A stretch of 64,000 nt of DNA from Sarcophilus harrisii (taxonomy: Eukaryota; Chordata; Mammalia; Dasyuromorphia; Dasyuridae), in assembly GCF_902635505.1 (NCBI RefSeq), contig NC_045432.1, positions 7,127,275 to 7,191,274 on the forward strand. Reading direction: 5' to 3'. The notes under the pieces are model-generated. The model did not search any database and was not told the origin of the DNA. It saw only the letters and a program-made list of their open reading frames with translations. Positions 13,801 through 27,079 of the stretch are shown here, piece by piece. The translations under genes and the position numbers were made by a program. The stretch's first letter is position 1. Each line of letters begins with the position of its first letter.

Positions 13801-16800
13801 CGCCTCATGAAGATCAGGGTCAGATAATACCCAAAATTAAGGGAGAGATGCTTTAGATGTGAGTTTGGAAAGTCCATGGAGAAGGACAGAAAAGCCCCAT
13901 AAAATAGGGTAAAGTCAAGTGGAGCCCATGGAGTAGGGGAGTATGGAGAGGGTAGGAAAGAAAAATAAGGGTAGAGAAGTTTAGATTAAGCGAAAGTGGG
14001 TAGGGACAGGAGACCCATGGAGTAGGGAAAAGATAAAATGGGGGAGATGTATGGAGATGGGACAAGACATCTATAGAGGGCAAGAAACCCCCTATGAGAT
14101 TGAAGAGAGGCCCCTATGGAGATAGGGAGAGATGATCAGGAGTAGAAGAGAGCCAAGAGGAGATGAGAGCCCCATGGAGCTCAGGGACAGAGACACCCCC
14201 TCGTGGAGCTCAGGGACAGAGACGCCCAATGGAGCTCAGGGACAGAGACACCCGTAGAGTGGAAAGAGACATCCCGGAAATAGGGCAGAAAAGCCCCCAT
14301 AAAATTAGGGCGGATGCCCGGGAGGTAGGACAGAGCGCAATGGGATAAGGGCGAGAAGCCTATGGAGGGGACAGAAAAGCCCCCAAAACACGTGTAAGAG
14401 ACGCCCCCCCATGGAGCTCAGGGACACAGACACCCAATAGAGCTAAGTAACAGAGAACCCCGCATGGGGATCTTGGTCAGAGACGCCCCCCATGGAGTTT
14501 AGGGACAGAAAGGCCCCCCCATAAACATCAGGACAGAGACGCCCCCTCATGGAGCTGAGGGATAGAGAATGGAGCTCAGGGACAGAAAGGCCCCCCCATA
14601 AACATCAGGACAGAGACGCCCCCTCATGGAGCTCAGGGACAGAGACGCCCCCATAGAGATCAGGGTCAGAAAATCCCCCCATAAACTAAGGGTCAGAGAT
14701 GCCCTATGTAGGTCATGGACAGAGACGCCCCTCATGGACATCAGGGTCAGAGACGTCACATGGAGCTCAGGGACAGAAAAGCCCCCCATAAACATCAGGG
14801 TCAGAGATGCCCCCTCATGGACATCAGGGACAGAGACGCCCAATGGAGGTCAAGGACACAGATGCCCCCTCATGGAGCTCAGGGAAAGAAACACCCAATG
14901 GAGGTCAGGGACAGAGATGCCCCATGGACTTCAGGATCAGAGACGCCCCACAGAGCTAAGGATCAGAGACGCTCCCCATGGAGATCAGGGTCAGAAAAGC
15001 CCCCCATAAACATCAGGGTCAAAGACACCACGTGGAGCTCAGGGATAGAGACGCCCTATGGAGGTCAAGGACAGAGACGCCCCCTCATGAAGCTCAGGGA
15101 CAGAAACGCCCGCCATAAACATCAGGGACAGAGACACCGTATGGAGGTCAAGGACAGAGACGCCCAATGGGGATAAGGGTCAGAGAAGCCTCATGGAGCT
15201 CAGGGACAGAAAAGCCCCCCATAAACATCCCAGTGGGACGCCCCCAGGAGTTAGGGGGAGATGCCCCTCATGGGATCAGGGGTCGAGAGCCCCCATGGAG
15301 CCAGGGAGAAAAGCCCCCCAAACATCAGGCCAGGCCCCTTGACTCGGGACAGACGCCCCATGGCAATCAGGAACAGAAAAGCCCAATGGAGGTCAAGGAC
15401 AGAGATGCCCCCCATGGAGCTCAGTGACAGAAAAGTCCCCCATAAACATCAGTTTAAGGCGCCCCATGGAGTTGAGGGAAGAATGCCCCTCATGGAGTCA
15501 AAGGGGGTCCCCGGGAGGGTAAAACCCTTTCAAATGGCCCCAGGAAGGGGAGGGGCCCCATGGCCAGGAACGGCCAAGGAGGCAAAAAGGGTTTGGGCCA
15601 AAAAAATCCCGGGGAAGAAGCCCCGGGTGGGGGCCCTCCCCCGGGGGCCCCATGGAAAGGCCCCGGGAGGTCAAGGCAGGCGCCCCTCATTTGGGGGGCT
15701 CCCGGGGTTGAAAAAGGCCCCCCCGGCCAAAAAGCCCCATAGGGGTAAAGGGAGCAAACCGTAGCCAGGGAGGCCCCCTTCCCCGAGGACAAGGGAAAGA
15801 CGCCCATTGGGGAAGGGCGGAAGCCTCATGGACCCCGGGCAGAAAAAGCCCCCAAAACATAGGGCGAGATGCCCCCCGGCTCGGAAAAGGAACCCATAGA
15901 GATCAGGGAGAAAGACGCCCCCTCATGGAGATCAGGGACAGAGACACCCTATGGAGGTCAAGGACAGAGAGGCCTTCCATGGAAATCAGGGTTACAGACG
16001 CCCCCTCATGGAGCTAAGGGACAGAGACGTCCCACATGGAAATCAGGGTCAGAGACGCCCTATGGAGGTCAAGGACAGAGGCACCCCCAGTGGAACTCAG
16101 GGACAGAAACGCCCAATGGAGGTCAGGGACAGAGAGGCCCCATGGAGATAAGGGTCAGACAAGCCTCATGGACATCAGGGACAGAGACGGCCCATGGAGA
16201 TCAGGGTCAGAGACGCCCCCTCATGGAGCTCAGGGTCAGAAAAGCCCCCCATAAACATCAGGGTCAAAGACACCACGTGGAGCTCAGGGACAGAGATGCC
16301 CTATGGAGGTCAAGGACAGGCGGCCCCCATCGAGCTAGGGAAGACCCCCCAGGGCCAAAGGAGCCCCAATGGAGATCAGGGTCAGTGAAGCCCCACATAA
16401 ACGAAGGGTCAGAGAAGCCCTCTAGATCTCAGAGTCAGACAAGCCACATGGAGCTCAGGGATAGAGACGCCCCCCAATGGAGCTAACGGACAGAGACGCC
16501 CTATGTAGGTTAGGGATAGAGACACCCCCTCATGGAGCTCAGGGACAGAAAATCCCCCCATAAACTAAGGGACCGAGACACCCCATAGAGCTAAGAATCA
16601 GAGACGACCCTCATGGAGCTCAGGGTCAGAATCCCTTGGAGGCCCAAGGACAGGACGCCACCCATGGAGCCGGGGTCAAAAACCCCCATAAACATTATGA
16701 GACACCGTATGGAGGTCAAGGACAGAGACGCCCATTGGGGATAAGGGTCAGAGAAGCCTCATGGACCTCAGGGACAGAAAAGCCCCCCATAAACATCAGG

Positions 16801-19700
16801 GTCAGAGATGCCCCCTCATGAAGCTCAGGAACAGAGGCAACCCCTATAGAGATCAGGGAGAAAGACGCCCCCCCAGGAATGGGAAGAACCCCTTGGAGGT
16901 CAAGGACAGAGGCCTTATGGAAATCAGGGTTACAGACGCCCCCTCTGGAGCTAAGGGAAGGACGTCCCATGGAAATCAGGGTCAGAGACGCCTATGGAGG
17001 TAAGGAAGAGAGGGCCCCCTGGAGAAAGGGTCAGAGATGGGTCAGGGACAAAACGCCCCAGTGAGGTGGGGTCAGAAAAAGCACCCAAGAGGGCCTTTAG
17101 CTGTCAAGGACAGATCAGGGTCAGAGACGCCCATGGAGGTCAAGGACAGAGACGCCCAATGGAGATAAGGGTCAGAGAAGCCTCATGGAGCTTAGGGACA
17201 GAAATTCCCATAAACCAAAGGGTCAGGAGCGCCTATGGCGTCAAGGACAGAGCCCCCCGGAGCCCAGGACAGAGACGCCCCCCTATCGAGCTCTGGGACA
17301 GAATCACCTTGTGGAGCCCAGAAAAACCCCATAAACAAAGGGACCCCTCTAGATCTAGAGTCAGCCCCCATGGAGATCAGGGTCAGAGACACCCCATGGA
17401 GATCAGGGTCAGAAAAGCCCCCCATAAACATCAGGGCAAGTGACACCCCCCCATGGAGCTCAGGGATAAATGCTCAATGGAGGTCAAGGACAGAGACGCC
17501 CCCTCATGGAGCTCAGGGACAGAAAAGCCCCCCATATACTTCAGGGTCAGAGACGCCTATGGAGGTCAAGGACAGAGATGCCCTATGAGGTCAAGGACAG
17601 GGCGCCCCCCATGAAGCCGGGAGAGGAGCCCATAAACTGAGTCGAAACCCCCATGGAGCTCAGGGTCAGAGACGCCCTATGGAGGTCAAGGACAGAGACG
17701 CCCCCAATGGAGCTCAGAGACAGAGACGCCCCCACATAAAGCTCAGGGAGACAGATGGCCTATGGAGCTCACAGACAGAAAAGCCCCCCATAAACATCAG
17801 GGTGAGGCCTTGAAGTCAAGGTCAAGACACCCCCATGGAGCTGTGAAGTTGGCCCCCCGGGCCAGGGACAGAGAAGCCTAAAAACGGATCAGGACGCCCC
17901 CAGATCCGAGCGACAAGCCCCATGGACTAGGGACAGGGCCCCAAATCATCAGGGGGACGCCCTATGGAGCTCAGGGACAGAGACACCCAATAGACCTAAG
18001 TAACAGAGACGTCCCACATGGAAATCAGGGTCAAAGATGCCCCACAAAGAGCTCAGGGGCAGCTACGCCCCATGGAGCTAAGTATCAGAGACAACACCAT
18101 GTAGATAAGGGTCAAACAAGCCTCAGGGAGCTCAGGGACGGAAAATCCCCCCATAAACTAAGGGTCAGAGACGACCCTCATGGAGCTAGGGACAGAAAAG
18201 CTCCCCAGAAACGTGAGGGACAGAGACGTCTTAGGGAGGTCAAGGACAGAGACGCCCCCTCATGGAGCTCTGGGACAGAGAAGCCCCACATAAACTAAGG
18301 GTCAGAGAAGCCCTCTAGATCTCAGAGTCAGACAAGCCTCATGGAGCTCAGGGACAGAGATGCCCAATGAAGACGCCCCCTCATAAACATCAGGGTCAGA
18401 GACACCCTATGGAGCTCAGGGACAGAGACAACCCCCCATGGTGATAAGGATCAGAAAAGCCCCCCATAAACATGGAATGGGGCAGCAGGAAAAGGACGAG
18501 ACCCTTTTGGGGGACAGGCCCAATGGAGGTAAGGACAGGAACCCCTTGGAGTGGGGAAGGAGCCCCTGGAGGTAAAAGAACCCCCATGGGCACAGGCCAG
18601 GAACCCATGGATGAGGGCAAAAATGCCCCATAAACTAAGGGACCGAGACGCCCCATAGAGCTAATCAGAGAGACCCTCATAAGCTGGGACAGAGCGCCCC
18701 CATGGGTGGGGACCGAGACCCTTTTCCAGGAGATCAGGGGTCAAGATGTCTTTGGAGTTAAGGGAAAGATGCCCATAAAACATTTGGTCACAGATGCCCT
18801 ATGGAGGTCAAGGACAGAACCCATGGAACTTAGGGGACAGAAATGCCCAGTGGAGGTCAGGGACAGAGCCCCGAAACATCAGGGTCAAAGTACCTGGAGC
18901 CCCCATGGAGTGGGAAGAGACGCCCCTATGGGTAGGGACAGAGACCCCCCATGGGATGGGTCAGAAAGCCTCAGAAAGGGACAGAGACAGCCCATGGAGA
19001 TCAGGGTCAGAGACGCCCCCTCGTGGAGCTCAGGGTCAGAAAAGCCCCCCATAAACATCAGGGTCTGAGATGCCCTATGGAGCTCAGTGACAGAGACGCC
19101 CCCTCATGAAGATCAGGAACAGAAAAGCCCCCCATAAACATCAGGGTGAGATCCCTTCTGGGAGCTAGGGACAGAGTTTACCCTAAGAGAGGGGGACGAA
19201 GATGCCCCCCCAGAGCGGGTACAGGAACTTATGGAGCTGGGGAAAGCCCCCTATAGAGATCAGTGACAGAGACGGCCCCTCATGGAAATCAGGGTCAGAG
19301 ATGCCCCATCATGGGTAGGGACAAGCACCCCTGTGGAGCTTAGAGACAAGAGCCCCCAGGAGTCAAGGGAAAAGCCCTAGAGTAATAACGGACATCCCAC
19401 ATGGAATTGGGGTAAAAAGCCCCCATAAACATCAGGGTCTGAGATGCCCTTATCAAGGGACAGAAGCCCCCCATAAATAGGGCGAGACCCCCATAGGAGC
19501 TAGACAAACCCCTCATGGAGCTCGGGCAGGACCCCCAAGGAGTGGAAACAGAAAAGCCCCCTGGAGGTCAAGGGGAAAGAAAGGCCCCCATAAACATGGG
19601 GGCAAAGATGCCCCATGGGGCTCAGGGGACAGAGCGCCCCTATGGAGTAGGGACAAGACGCCCCATGAGGTCAAGGACAGAGACGCCCCCTCATGGAGCT
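13800..19700 (+). repeat. tandem array, zone 3 (best preserved monomers)
   Basis: This is the cleanest part of the array. Four main monomer types alternate. One is ATGGAGCT + CAGGGACAGAGACGCC. The second is ATGGAGGT + CAAGGACAGAGACGCC. The third is ATGGAGAT + CAGGGTCAGAGACGCC. The fourth is CCCATAAACAT + CAGGGTCAGAGA. Some multi-monomer strings recur: the run ATAAACAT-CAGGGTCAAAGACACCAC followed by GCT and GGT types occurs near 15.01 kb and 16.25 kb, and a diverged version near 0.6 kb. A segment at 15.48-15.88 kb is GC-rich and homopolymer-laden like zone 4. Confidence 0.92.
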
Positions 19701-22700
19701 CAGGGCCCCCCAATGGATTTAGGCAAACCCCCAAAAGGGACAAAACCCCCCAGGAGAAGGGGGGTCAGAAAACCCCCAAATTAAAAAGGGAAGGCCCCCG
19801 GGGGAAAAAAAACCCCAGGGCCCAGGACAAACCCCGGTTTAACCAGGGCAGAGCCCCGGGTAGGCAAAGCCCCCCAGGAAAAGTGGGCAAAAACAAAAAA
19901 CCCCTGGGGAAAACCCCCAGGGCCAGGGCAAAAAATAATAAAAAAAATCCCGGGGGGCCCCCATGGAGTAGGGGGCCCCCAAAAAGGGGGGAAGGGGCCC
20001 ATGGGGAGAAGGGAAAGGAGCCCCCCGGGGGGAAAAAAGATGGGCAGAGACAATAAAAGGGGGGGGGGAAACAAACCCCATGGACCAGGGACAAAAGCCC
20101 CCTGAGAAAGGGCGAGAGCCCCATAACGGGAGAAGACTGGGCCAGGGGCAGGACCCTAGAGGTAATAACAGAGAACCCCCTGGAAATCAGGGCAGAAAAG
20201 CCCCAAAAATTCCGGGGGGGCCCCATGGACAAAACAGAACCAATGGAGGTCAAGGGAAAAGGGCCCCCCCTGGGGAGGGGGAAGGAAAACCCGGGAAAAG
20301 GACAGAGACCCATGGAGTCAGGGGGCCCCTGGAGTAGGGATGAAAGCCCCCATAAAACAGGGAAAGGAGCCCCGGGGTGGGGAAGCCCCCATAAATGGGG
20401 AAGCCCAAAGTAGGACAGGCCCCCAAATGGGGAACAAGGCCCCTGGGGGTTTAGGGGAAACCCCATGGAGGGGAAGAACCATGAGGTTGGGCAGCTTCCC
20501 TAGGGTAGAAAACCCCTTAAAATGGGGGAGGAGAAAATGGGATTAGGAAACCCAGGAAAAGTTTAAAAAATAATAGGGGGAAAATTTAAAATGGGCGAAT
20601 CCCTAATAGGTAAAGATGGGTTTTGGGGTAGGAAAAAACCCAAAGAAAGGGCCCAAACCCCGGGCGAACAAGAAAGGGTTAAAGGGGACCCCAGGGGGCC
20701 CCCCCAGGGGGGACAAGAGCCCCAATGGGGTGGGAAAGCCCCAAAAGGGGAAAACCCATAGCAAAGAACCCCCTTTAGGGATCCCCCAGGGAAGGCAGAA
20801 GGCCCCCATGGAAAAGGGCCCAGGGAGAGGGCCGGGGTTTGGCCCCCCTCATGGAGTCGGGCAGAGAAACCCCCTGGGGGAAAAAAACCCCAAGGGGAAG
20901 GGGTCCCCATGGAGCCGGGCAGAGAGCCCCATGGCTTGGGGCCAAAAGCCCCCGGGGCAAGGACAGGGAACCCCAGGAAAGGCAGAGAGCCAGGAGTCAG
21001 GGGAAAGCCCCCTGGGCCAAAAGGGGGCCCCCAGGGGCCGAACCCCAAGGGGCAGGGGGCCAGCTTGGGGGTGGCAAAACCCCTAAAAGGGAGGGAAAGA
21101 GGCCCCCATGGAGGGGGAAAGGTTTTTGGGTGGAAAGCCCCCCATGGAAAACAGGGGCCCCCAAGTGGGGGGCCCCCTTGGAGTCAGGCGAAAGCCCCCT
21201 GGAAGGGCAGGGACCCCCCTATGAGCCCTAAAGGAAATCAGGGGAAGAAAAGCCTTCAAAAATCGGGCGGGAAAACCCCAAACCCAGGGGCAGAGGCCCC
21301 TTGGATAAGGCAGAAGCCCCAAAAACGGGCAGAACCCCCCCAAGAGTAGGGCAGGGCCCCTTTGGAATTTATGGGTAGAGAGCCCCAAGGGTCAGGGAAG
21401 AGACCCCAATACTAGGGGAAGCCCATTAAATCAGGAAGAGCCTTTATGGAGTCAGGGACAGAAAACCCCCAAATAGGGCAGAAAACCCCCTTGGGGAAAA
21501 AATTTAGGGAAATCCCCAAACAAGGGAAAAAACCCCAGGAAAAGGAAGAGCCCTGGGAAAAGGAAAGGAAAACCCTATGGAGGGGGAAAACCCCCGGAAA
21601 AACAGAAAAATTCAAAGTCAGGAAGGGAAAAATAGGGGCAGGGGAGGGCCCCAATAGGGGATCACCAGTGCCCCCATGGAGTCAGGGAAGGAACCCTTTA
21701 TGGGAAGAACCCCAAAAGGAAAGGGGTTAAAGAGGCCCTATAAAACAGGGAAAGAAGGGGATAGGGGAACCCCAGGAGTAGGGAAAGGTATCGAGGCCCC
21801 CGGGTGAAAGTGGGGAGGCCCCTGGTAGGGAAAGAGCCCCCAGAAAAAGGGGGGGGGTTTGGGAAAAAGAAAAAGGTTGGGGAAGGAAGCCCCGGGTGGG
21901 TAGGAAAACCCCAGGGCAAGGCCCATATAGAGAGAGATGGATTGGGGACGGAGGAAAAAGAAAAAGGGGGAAGTATAGAAAGGGAAACCCCAAAAATAGG
22001 GGGTAAAGGGCCCCGGTTTTAAGGGTGGGCCGGGGAAAGGGGAAAAGGAAGGGGGCCCCAAAAGGTTTTAAAAAAAGGGGGGGTATGGAGTAGGGAAGAA
22101 AGGCCCAAAATAAAAAGGGGAAAAAAAAAATGGGGGCCGGGGGAAAAAAAAAAGGGGCCCCAGGATAAGGGCAAGGAAACCCCTATGGGGGGAAAGGGCC
22201 CCAAAAGGGGTTTGGGAAAAACATAGTTTAAAAGAAGGGGGAGAGCCCCCATGGGGAAAGGGTCAGGGGGGGAAAATAAAGAAAACCCAAAAAAAGGGTG
22301 GGGTTTTCCCAAGGGACCCCCATGGAATAGGGGTAAAAGGGGGAACGGGCCCAAAAATTTAAGGGTTTTGGGGGAAAGCTGAAGGGAAAGGACCCAGGGG
22401 GCAGGGGGGGCCCCCCTTGGAAAAAAAAAACCTAGGAGGGCCAAGGGAAGGGGAAATTTAAAGGGAAAGGGGTTTAGGAAAAAAAAACCCCATTGGAGTC
22501 AGGGGGAAGGGAAAGGGGTTGAAGGAAAGAGAAGGCCCCCTTTTGGGAAACAAGGAAGGAGCCCAGGGGAAAAGGGAGGAAGGGAAAGGAAAAGAGCTTT
22601 AAGGGGGGAAATCCTAAAATAAAAAGGCCCCAGAAGGGAAAACTATTGGGCAGGAAGGGGCCCCCTCTGGGAAGGGAAAAAAAAGCCCAAAAAAAAGGGG

Positions 22701-25700
22701 GGAAAAGGGGAGGGAGGTGAAGAAAGGGGAGAAGTAAGGGGGGCCCCTTTAAAGGAGAAAAAAAGAAAACCCCCAAAAAAAATAGGGCGGGAGGGGTTTT
22801 TAGGGAAAAGGGGTTGAAGAAAGGGAAAACCCATAAATAAATAGGAGGATGGGGAAATAAAGGAAGGGGTTTTTAAAGGAGCTAAGGGAAAAGGGATAAA
22901 ATAGGGAAGGGGGGGAGTAGGGGGGAGTTCAGGGGGAAAGAAAAAATTTAAGGGGCGAAAGGGTTTATTTGGGGGTCAGGGGGGAGCCCCCTTTTAAAAA
23001 GGGGGGAAGGGAAATTTAAAGGAGGGGGGAAAACGGGGGGTTTAAAAGGGGAAATATTTGAAAGGGGGGGGGTTTTTTTTTTAAAAAATAGGGGGTTTGG
23101 AGGGGGAAAAAAAAAAGCAGGGCGGGCCCTTTGGGAAAAAAAGGTTTAAAAAGGCCCCAAAAAGGGGGAAAGCCCTAGGGGGAAACCCCCCCGGGGGGTC
23201 AGAAAAACAAAGGGGGCCCAAAAGGCCCAAAGGGAAAAGGGGAAAAATTGGAGGGTAAGGGACAGAGGGCCCAAAATAGGGAAAACCCCCCAAAAGGGGG
23301 AAAACCCCGGGAAAGGGACAAACCCCCAAAAGAAAAGGGGGCAAAAAAGCCCCAAACATCAGGGCAAAAAGCCCCCCTTTCTGGGAAAATCAGGGCAGGA
23401 AGCCCCATATTTGGAAAGGGCCCTCAAAAGGGGGAAACCCCGGAGAACCTTTTTGGGCCAGGGGGAAAAACCCCATAAAACCCCGGGAAGGGGAGGGGCC
23501 CCCGGACGGGGAAAGGGAAAGGGCCCAAAAACCCTAAAAACCCAGGGACAGGGCCCATGGAGCCCAAAGAAACAAGACCCCCCTTTTGGAAATCCCAAAA
23601 CCCAAATAAACCCCGGGGGGGGAAAGGAAACCCTGGAGTAAGGGAAAAAAAGGGGCCCAGGAACCCCAAAAAAGAAAAAAAGGGATTCAAGGGGGAGCAG
23701 CCCAGAAACAAGGGGAAAAAATAAACCCGGGACGGGGGGCAGAGAGCCCAAGTGTCAAGGACAAAACCCCCTGGACTAAAAAGGAAAAAACCCCCCATAA
23801 AAGGGCAAAATCCCCAGGGGGGGCCCCGGGTAGGGTAGGGAAAACCCCCATAAAACCAGGGCAAAAACCCCCAAAACTAAGGGGGCCCCAAAGAAGGGAA
23901 GGCCCCGGGGGCCCAAAACCAAAACAAGGGCCCCAGGGAGGGGGGAACAAAGAAATGGAAAGGGCAAAGGGTAGGGGGAAAAAAGCCCCCAAAAAAAAAC
24001 CCTAGGGGTCAGGGAGAGCCCCCTAAGGGAAAAAAAAGGGGCGGGAGCCCTTGGGGCCCCCAAGGAAGGGGGCCCCCTGGGAAAGGGGAAAGCCCCATAA
24101 AACAGGGGAAAAAGACCCCCATGGACCCAGGGCAGAGCCCCCGAGGAAAACCCCCTGGATGGGCAAAGCCCCCCGGACCGGGAAGGAACCAAAAACCGGG
24201 AAAGACCCCAAAGGGGTTCAGAGAACCCCATGGAAAAGGGAAAAAGCCCCCATAAAACCGGGCGAAGGGAGCCCAGAAGAAAGGGCCCCCCTAGGGAAAA
24301 GGGGGAAAGGGCCCAAAATTCCCGGGAAGAACCCCCTATGGAGCCAGGGACCCGGGGCCCCATAAAGGAAAAACCCCATCAGGCAGAGGCCCCCAAATGG
24401 GAAGGCCCATGGGGTAAAAAAGGGCCCCCAAAATTTAGGGAAGGGAGGTCCCCAAAAAGGGAAAAAGAAAGGATGGGACGGGGGCCCCATGGGAAGGAAA
24501 ACCCAAAAACCCAATGGGGCCGGGGGAAAGCGTTTTTAGACAGGGTAGTTACCCAAAGTTTGGTAGAAGGCCCCCATGGAGGGGGGAAAAAGCTCAAAAA
24601 GGAAACAGAAAAGCCCCAAATGGAGGAAGGGGCAAGAGCCCTAATGGGTAGGGCCCCCTAAAATCAGGAGATCCCCTTTAATTTGGGAAGGGAGCCTGGG
24701 GAAAAAGGCCCCCTAAATGGGGCAAGGCCCCCAATGGGGAAAGCCCCTTTACTAGGGAAGAAACCCAATTGGGGGTTAGGGGGGAATCCATGGAAGGGGC
24801 AAAAAATAAAAAGGGACGAACCCCCAAGGGAAAGTGGGGGAACCCCCATGGAGTGGAAGAAACCCCTTGGGGTTAAGGGGTCCCCCTTTGGAGAAGAAAA
24901 AAAACCCCATAAATTTGGGGAAAGCCCGGGAGTTTAGGAGGCCCCCAAATAGGGAGGAACCCCATGAGAAGGAAAAAGGGGGTTAAAAGAAAAAATTTTA
25001 AATAGGAAAAGGGCCCCCAAAAGGGTGAGGGCGGGTTTGGGGGGGAGAGATGGGGGGGAAGAACCCAGGAGTGGGGGGGGGGGATGGGAGTTGGGAAAAG
25101 GGAAGGAAGGTAAAAGGGGGGGTAGGAAAGGCCAGGAGGGGAAAACCCCGGGTTTAAAAAGAAAAAGTAGGGAGAAAGGGAGTTTAGGAGGGAGAAGGGG
25201 AAATAAGGGGGTGAAGATAGAAAATTTAGTAGGGGAAAAAGGGCAGAGAGGGTTTAGGGAAGGGAGGGGAGGGATTTGGAAGGGGTAGGGAAAAGGGGGA
25301 AGGGGAAAAGTTTAGGGAAAGGGGTTTAGGAGGAGGAAAGGGGGAAGGGGATGGGGGGAAAATTTGGGGGGGGAAAGGGAATTTAGTTTGGGGAGTAGGA
25401 GTGGGAAAAGAAGGAGGGGAAAAAGTTAAAAGGAAAAAAAGGGGAAAGAAAAGGGCCAAAATTTAGGGCAGAACCCCCGGGGTAGGCAGAGGGAAAGGGT
25501 TTGGGCAAAGGCCCCTTAAAAGGGTAAAGGGGGTAGGGAAAAGAAACCCCCATGGGAAAAGGAAGCCCCATAAATGGGGAAAAGGTATTTGGGCCCAAAA
25601 AAGAATTCAGGAAGGGAAAGAAAGGGTTTCCCCGGGTAAGGGGGGAAAAAGGGCAAAGTTTTGGAGTGGGCCCCTTGGGTAGGAAAAAGATAAAATAAAA

Positions 25701-27040
25701 AAGGGGCCCCTGGGAAGGGAAGAGAGTTGGGCGGGGAAAAGCCAAAAAAGGGAAGAGGCCCCTAGTCAGGGCAGAAAAATAAAAGGGAAGGAGCCCCCTT
25801 TGGGGGGAAGTTTAAAGCCCCATGGGTTTAAGGGAAAAAATTTCATAAAATAAAGGGGGGCCCCTTTTAAAGGCATGGGTAGGGGGTTTTATGGAGTAAG
25901 GGGTTAAAAAAATAAAAAGGGGGGAAAAATTTTGGCAGGGTTTGGAGGGGAAACCCAAGGGGACAGGAATTGGGAAAAAAATTTTTAAAAAAGGGGAGAA
26001 GGGAAAGCACCCAAAGGGCAGAAAAAGTTGAAGGGAACCCCATGGGAAGGGGCAGGGTTTTGGAGGGTAGGGACCCCCAGGAGAGGGGCCCCCAAGAAAA
26101 GAGTGTAGGGGAGAGCCCAGGAGTCGGGGGAAAACCTGGGAAAGGGAGAGCCCCCATGGAGCTAGGGACGAGACACCGGAAAAAAAACCCCAATGGAAAA
26201 GGAAAAAGGGCCCCCATAAGGGCAAGGGTTGGGAAAAAGAAAAGTAAAACCTAGGAGTGGGACAGAAACCCCAAATAAAAAACCCCCGGGGAAAGAAAAA
26301 GGGGCGGGGCCCCGGATTGGGTAGAAGAAATGGGAAGGGTCCCTGGTGGGGAAAGCCCCATTAAAGGGCAAAAGCCCCCCACCAGGAAGGAACCCCAAAA
26401 GGAAAAGAATAAGGGAAGGCCCCAAAACCAGGGCCCCAAAACAAACAGAAGGGCTAAAGGGGCAGGGCAAACCCCTAAATGGGCCCAGAAAAAAAAATAG
26501 GGCAGACCCCCCTTTTGGGGAGGTCATGGACAGGGGAAGCCCCCCCAAAAACCCGGGAAAAAGGGCCCCCAAAGGGAAAGCCCCCAAAACAAAAAGGGTC
26601 AGGTGGGCCCCCATATGGAAGGGCCCCAAAAAAGTCAGGGGGACAGGCCCCCCTGGAGCCCAAAAAGACCCCCAGGAGTCAGGAAAAAAGCCCCCAAAAT
26701 CGGTCAGAGACCCCCAGGGGGGTGGAGCCCCCCATGGAATAGGGCAGAACCCCCAAAAAGGGGGCAAAAACCCCCTGGGCCAGGGACAGAGACCCCCATT
26801 GGGTCCCAAAAGGGGGCCCCCCATGAGCAGGGGAAACCCCGGGGTAAAAATCAGGGAAGGACAAAGGAGGGCAAGAAAGCCCCCTTAAAGGGAAGGGGGG
26901 CCCCATGGAGTCGGGAAAGGGGCCCCCCTTCCCCCCTATTAAGGAAAACGTGGGGTTAGGCAGAGAGCCCCCAGGGTCAGGGGACCCAGGAGAAAAAAGG
27001 GAAAGGCCCCCCCAAAAAACCCCGGGGGGAACCCCTTGGT
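19700..27040 (+). repeat. tandem array, zone 4 (homopolymer-rich degraded monomers)
   Basis: Monomer remnants (ATGGAGTC, CATAAAAC, CAGGGCAGAG) persist but are mixed with runs of G, A and C such as GGGGAAAACCCC. Parts at 22.0-23.15 kb and 24.98-25.45 kb are nearly pure G/A. The block ends abruptly near 27.04 kb against ordinary mixed sequence. The texture differs from any biological satellite I know and resembles unpolished long-read consensus. Many long overlapping open frames on both strands are low-complexity artefacts. No gene is seen. Confidence 0.8.
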
Positions 27041-27079
27041 GGGACGGGCCCAGGGAGTCTCCAGCACGAGTCTGAGGTG

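Noticed and set aside
14626-17588. Long forward open frames with repeated RDRDAP, GQRRP and WSSGTE peptides
   Set aside because: They follow the tandem monomers, which mostly lack stop codons in all three forward frames, and neighbouring frames are open at the same time. No start context, introns or codon bias.
19765-24661. Frames of 130-233 codons on both strands rich in Phe/Pro/Gly or Lys/Pro/Gly
   Set aside because: They are translations of G, A and C homopolymers in the degraded array, with equally long antisense frames.
1-27040. Immunoglobulin switch-region-like or CRISPR-like array
   Set aside because: Switch repeats have pentamer GAGCT/GGGCT structure, which is not present, and there are no unique spacers between constant repeats as in a CRISPR array.
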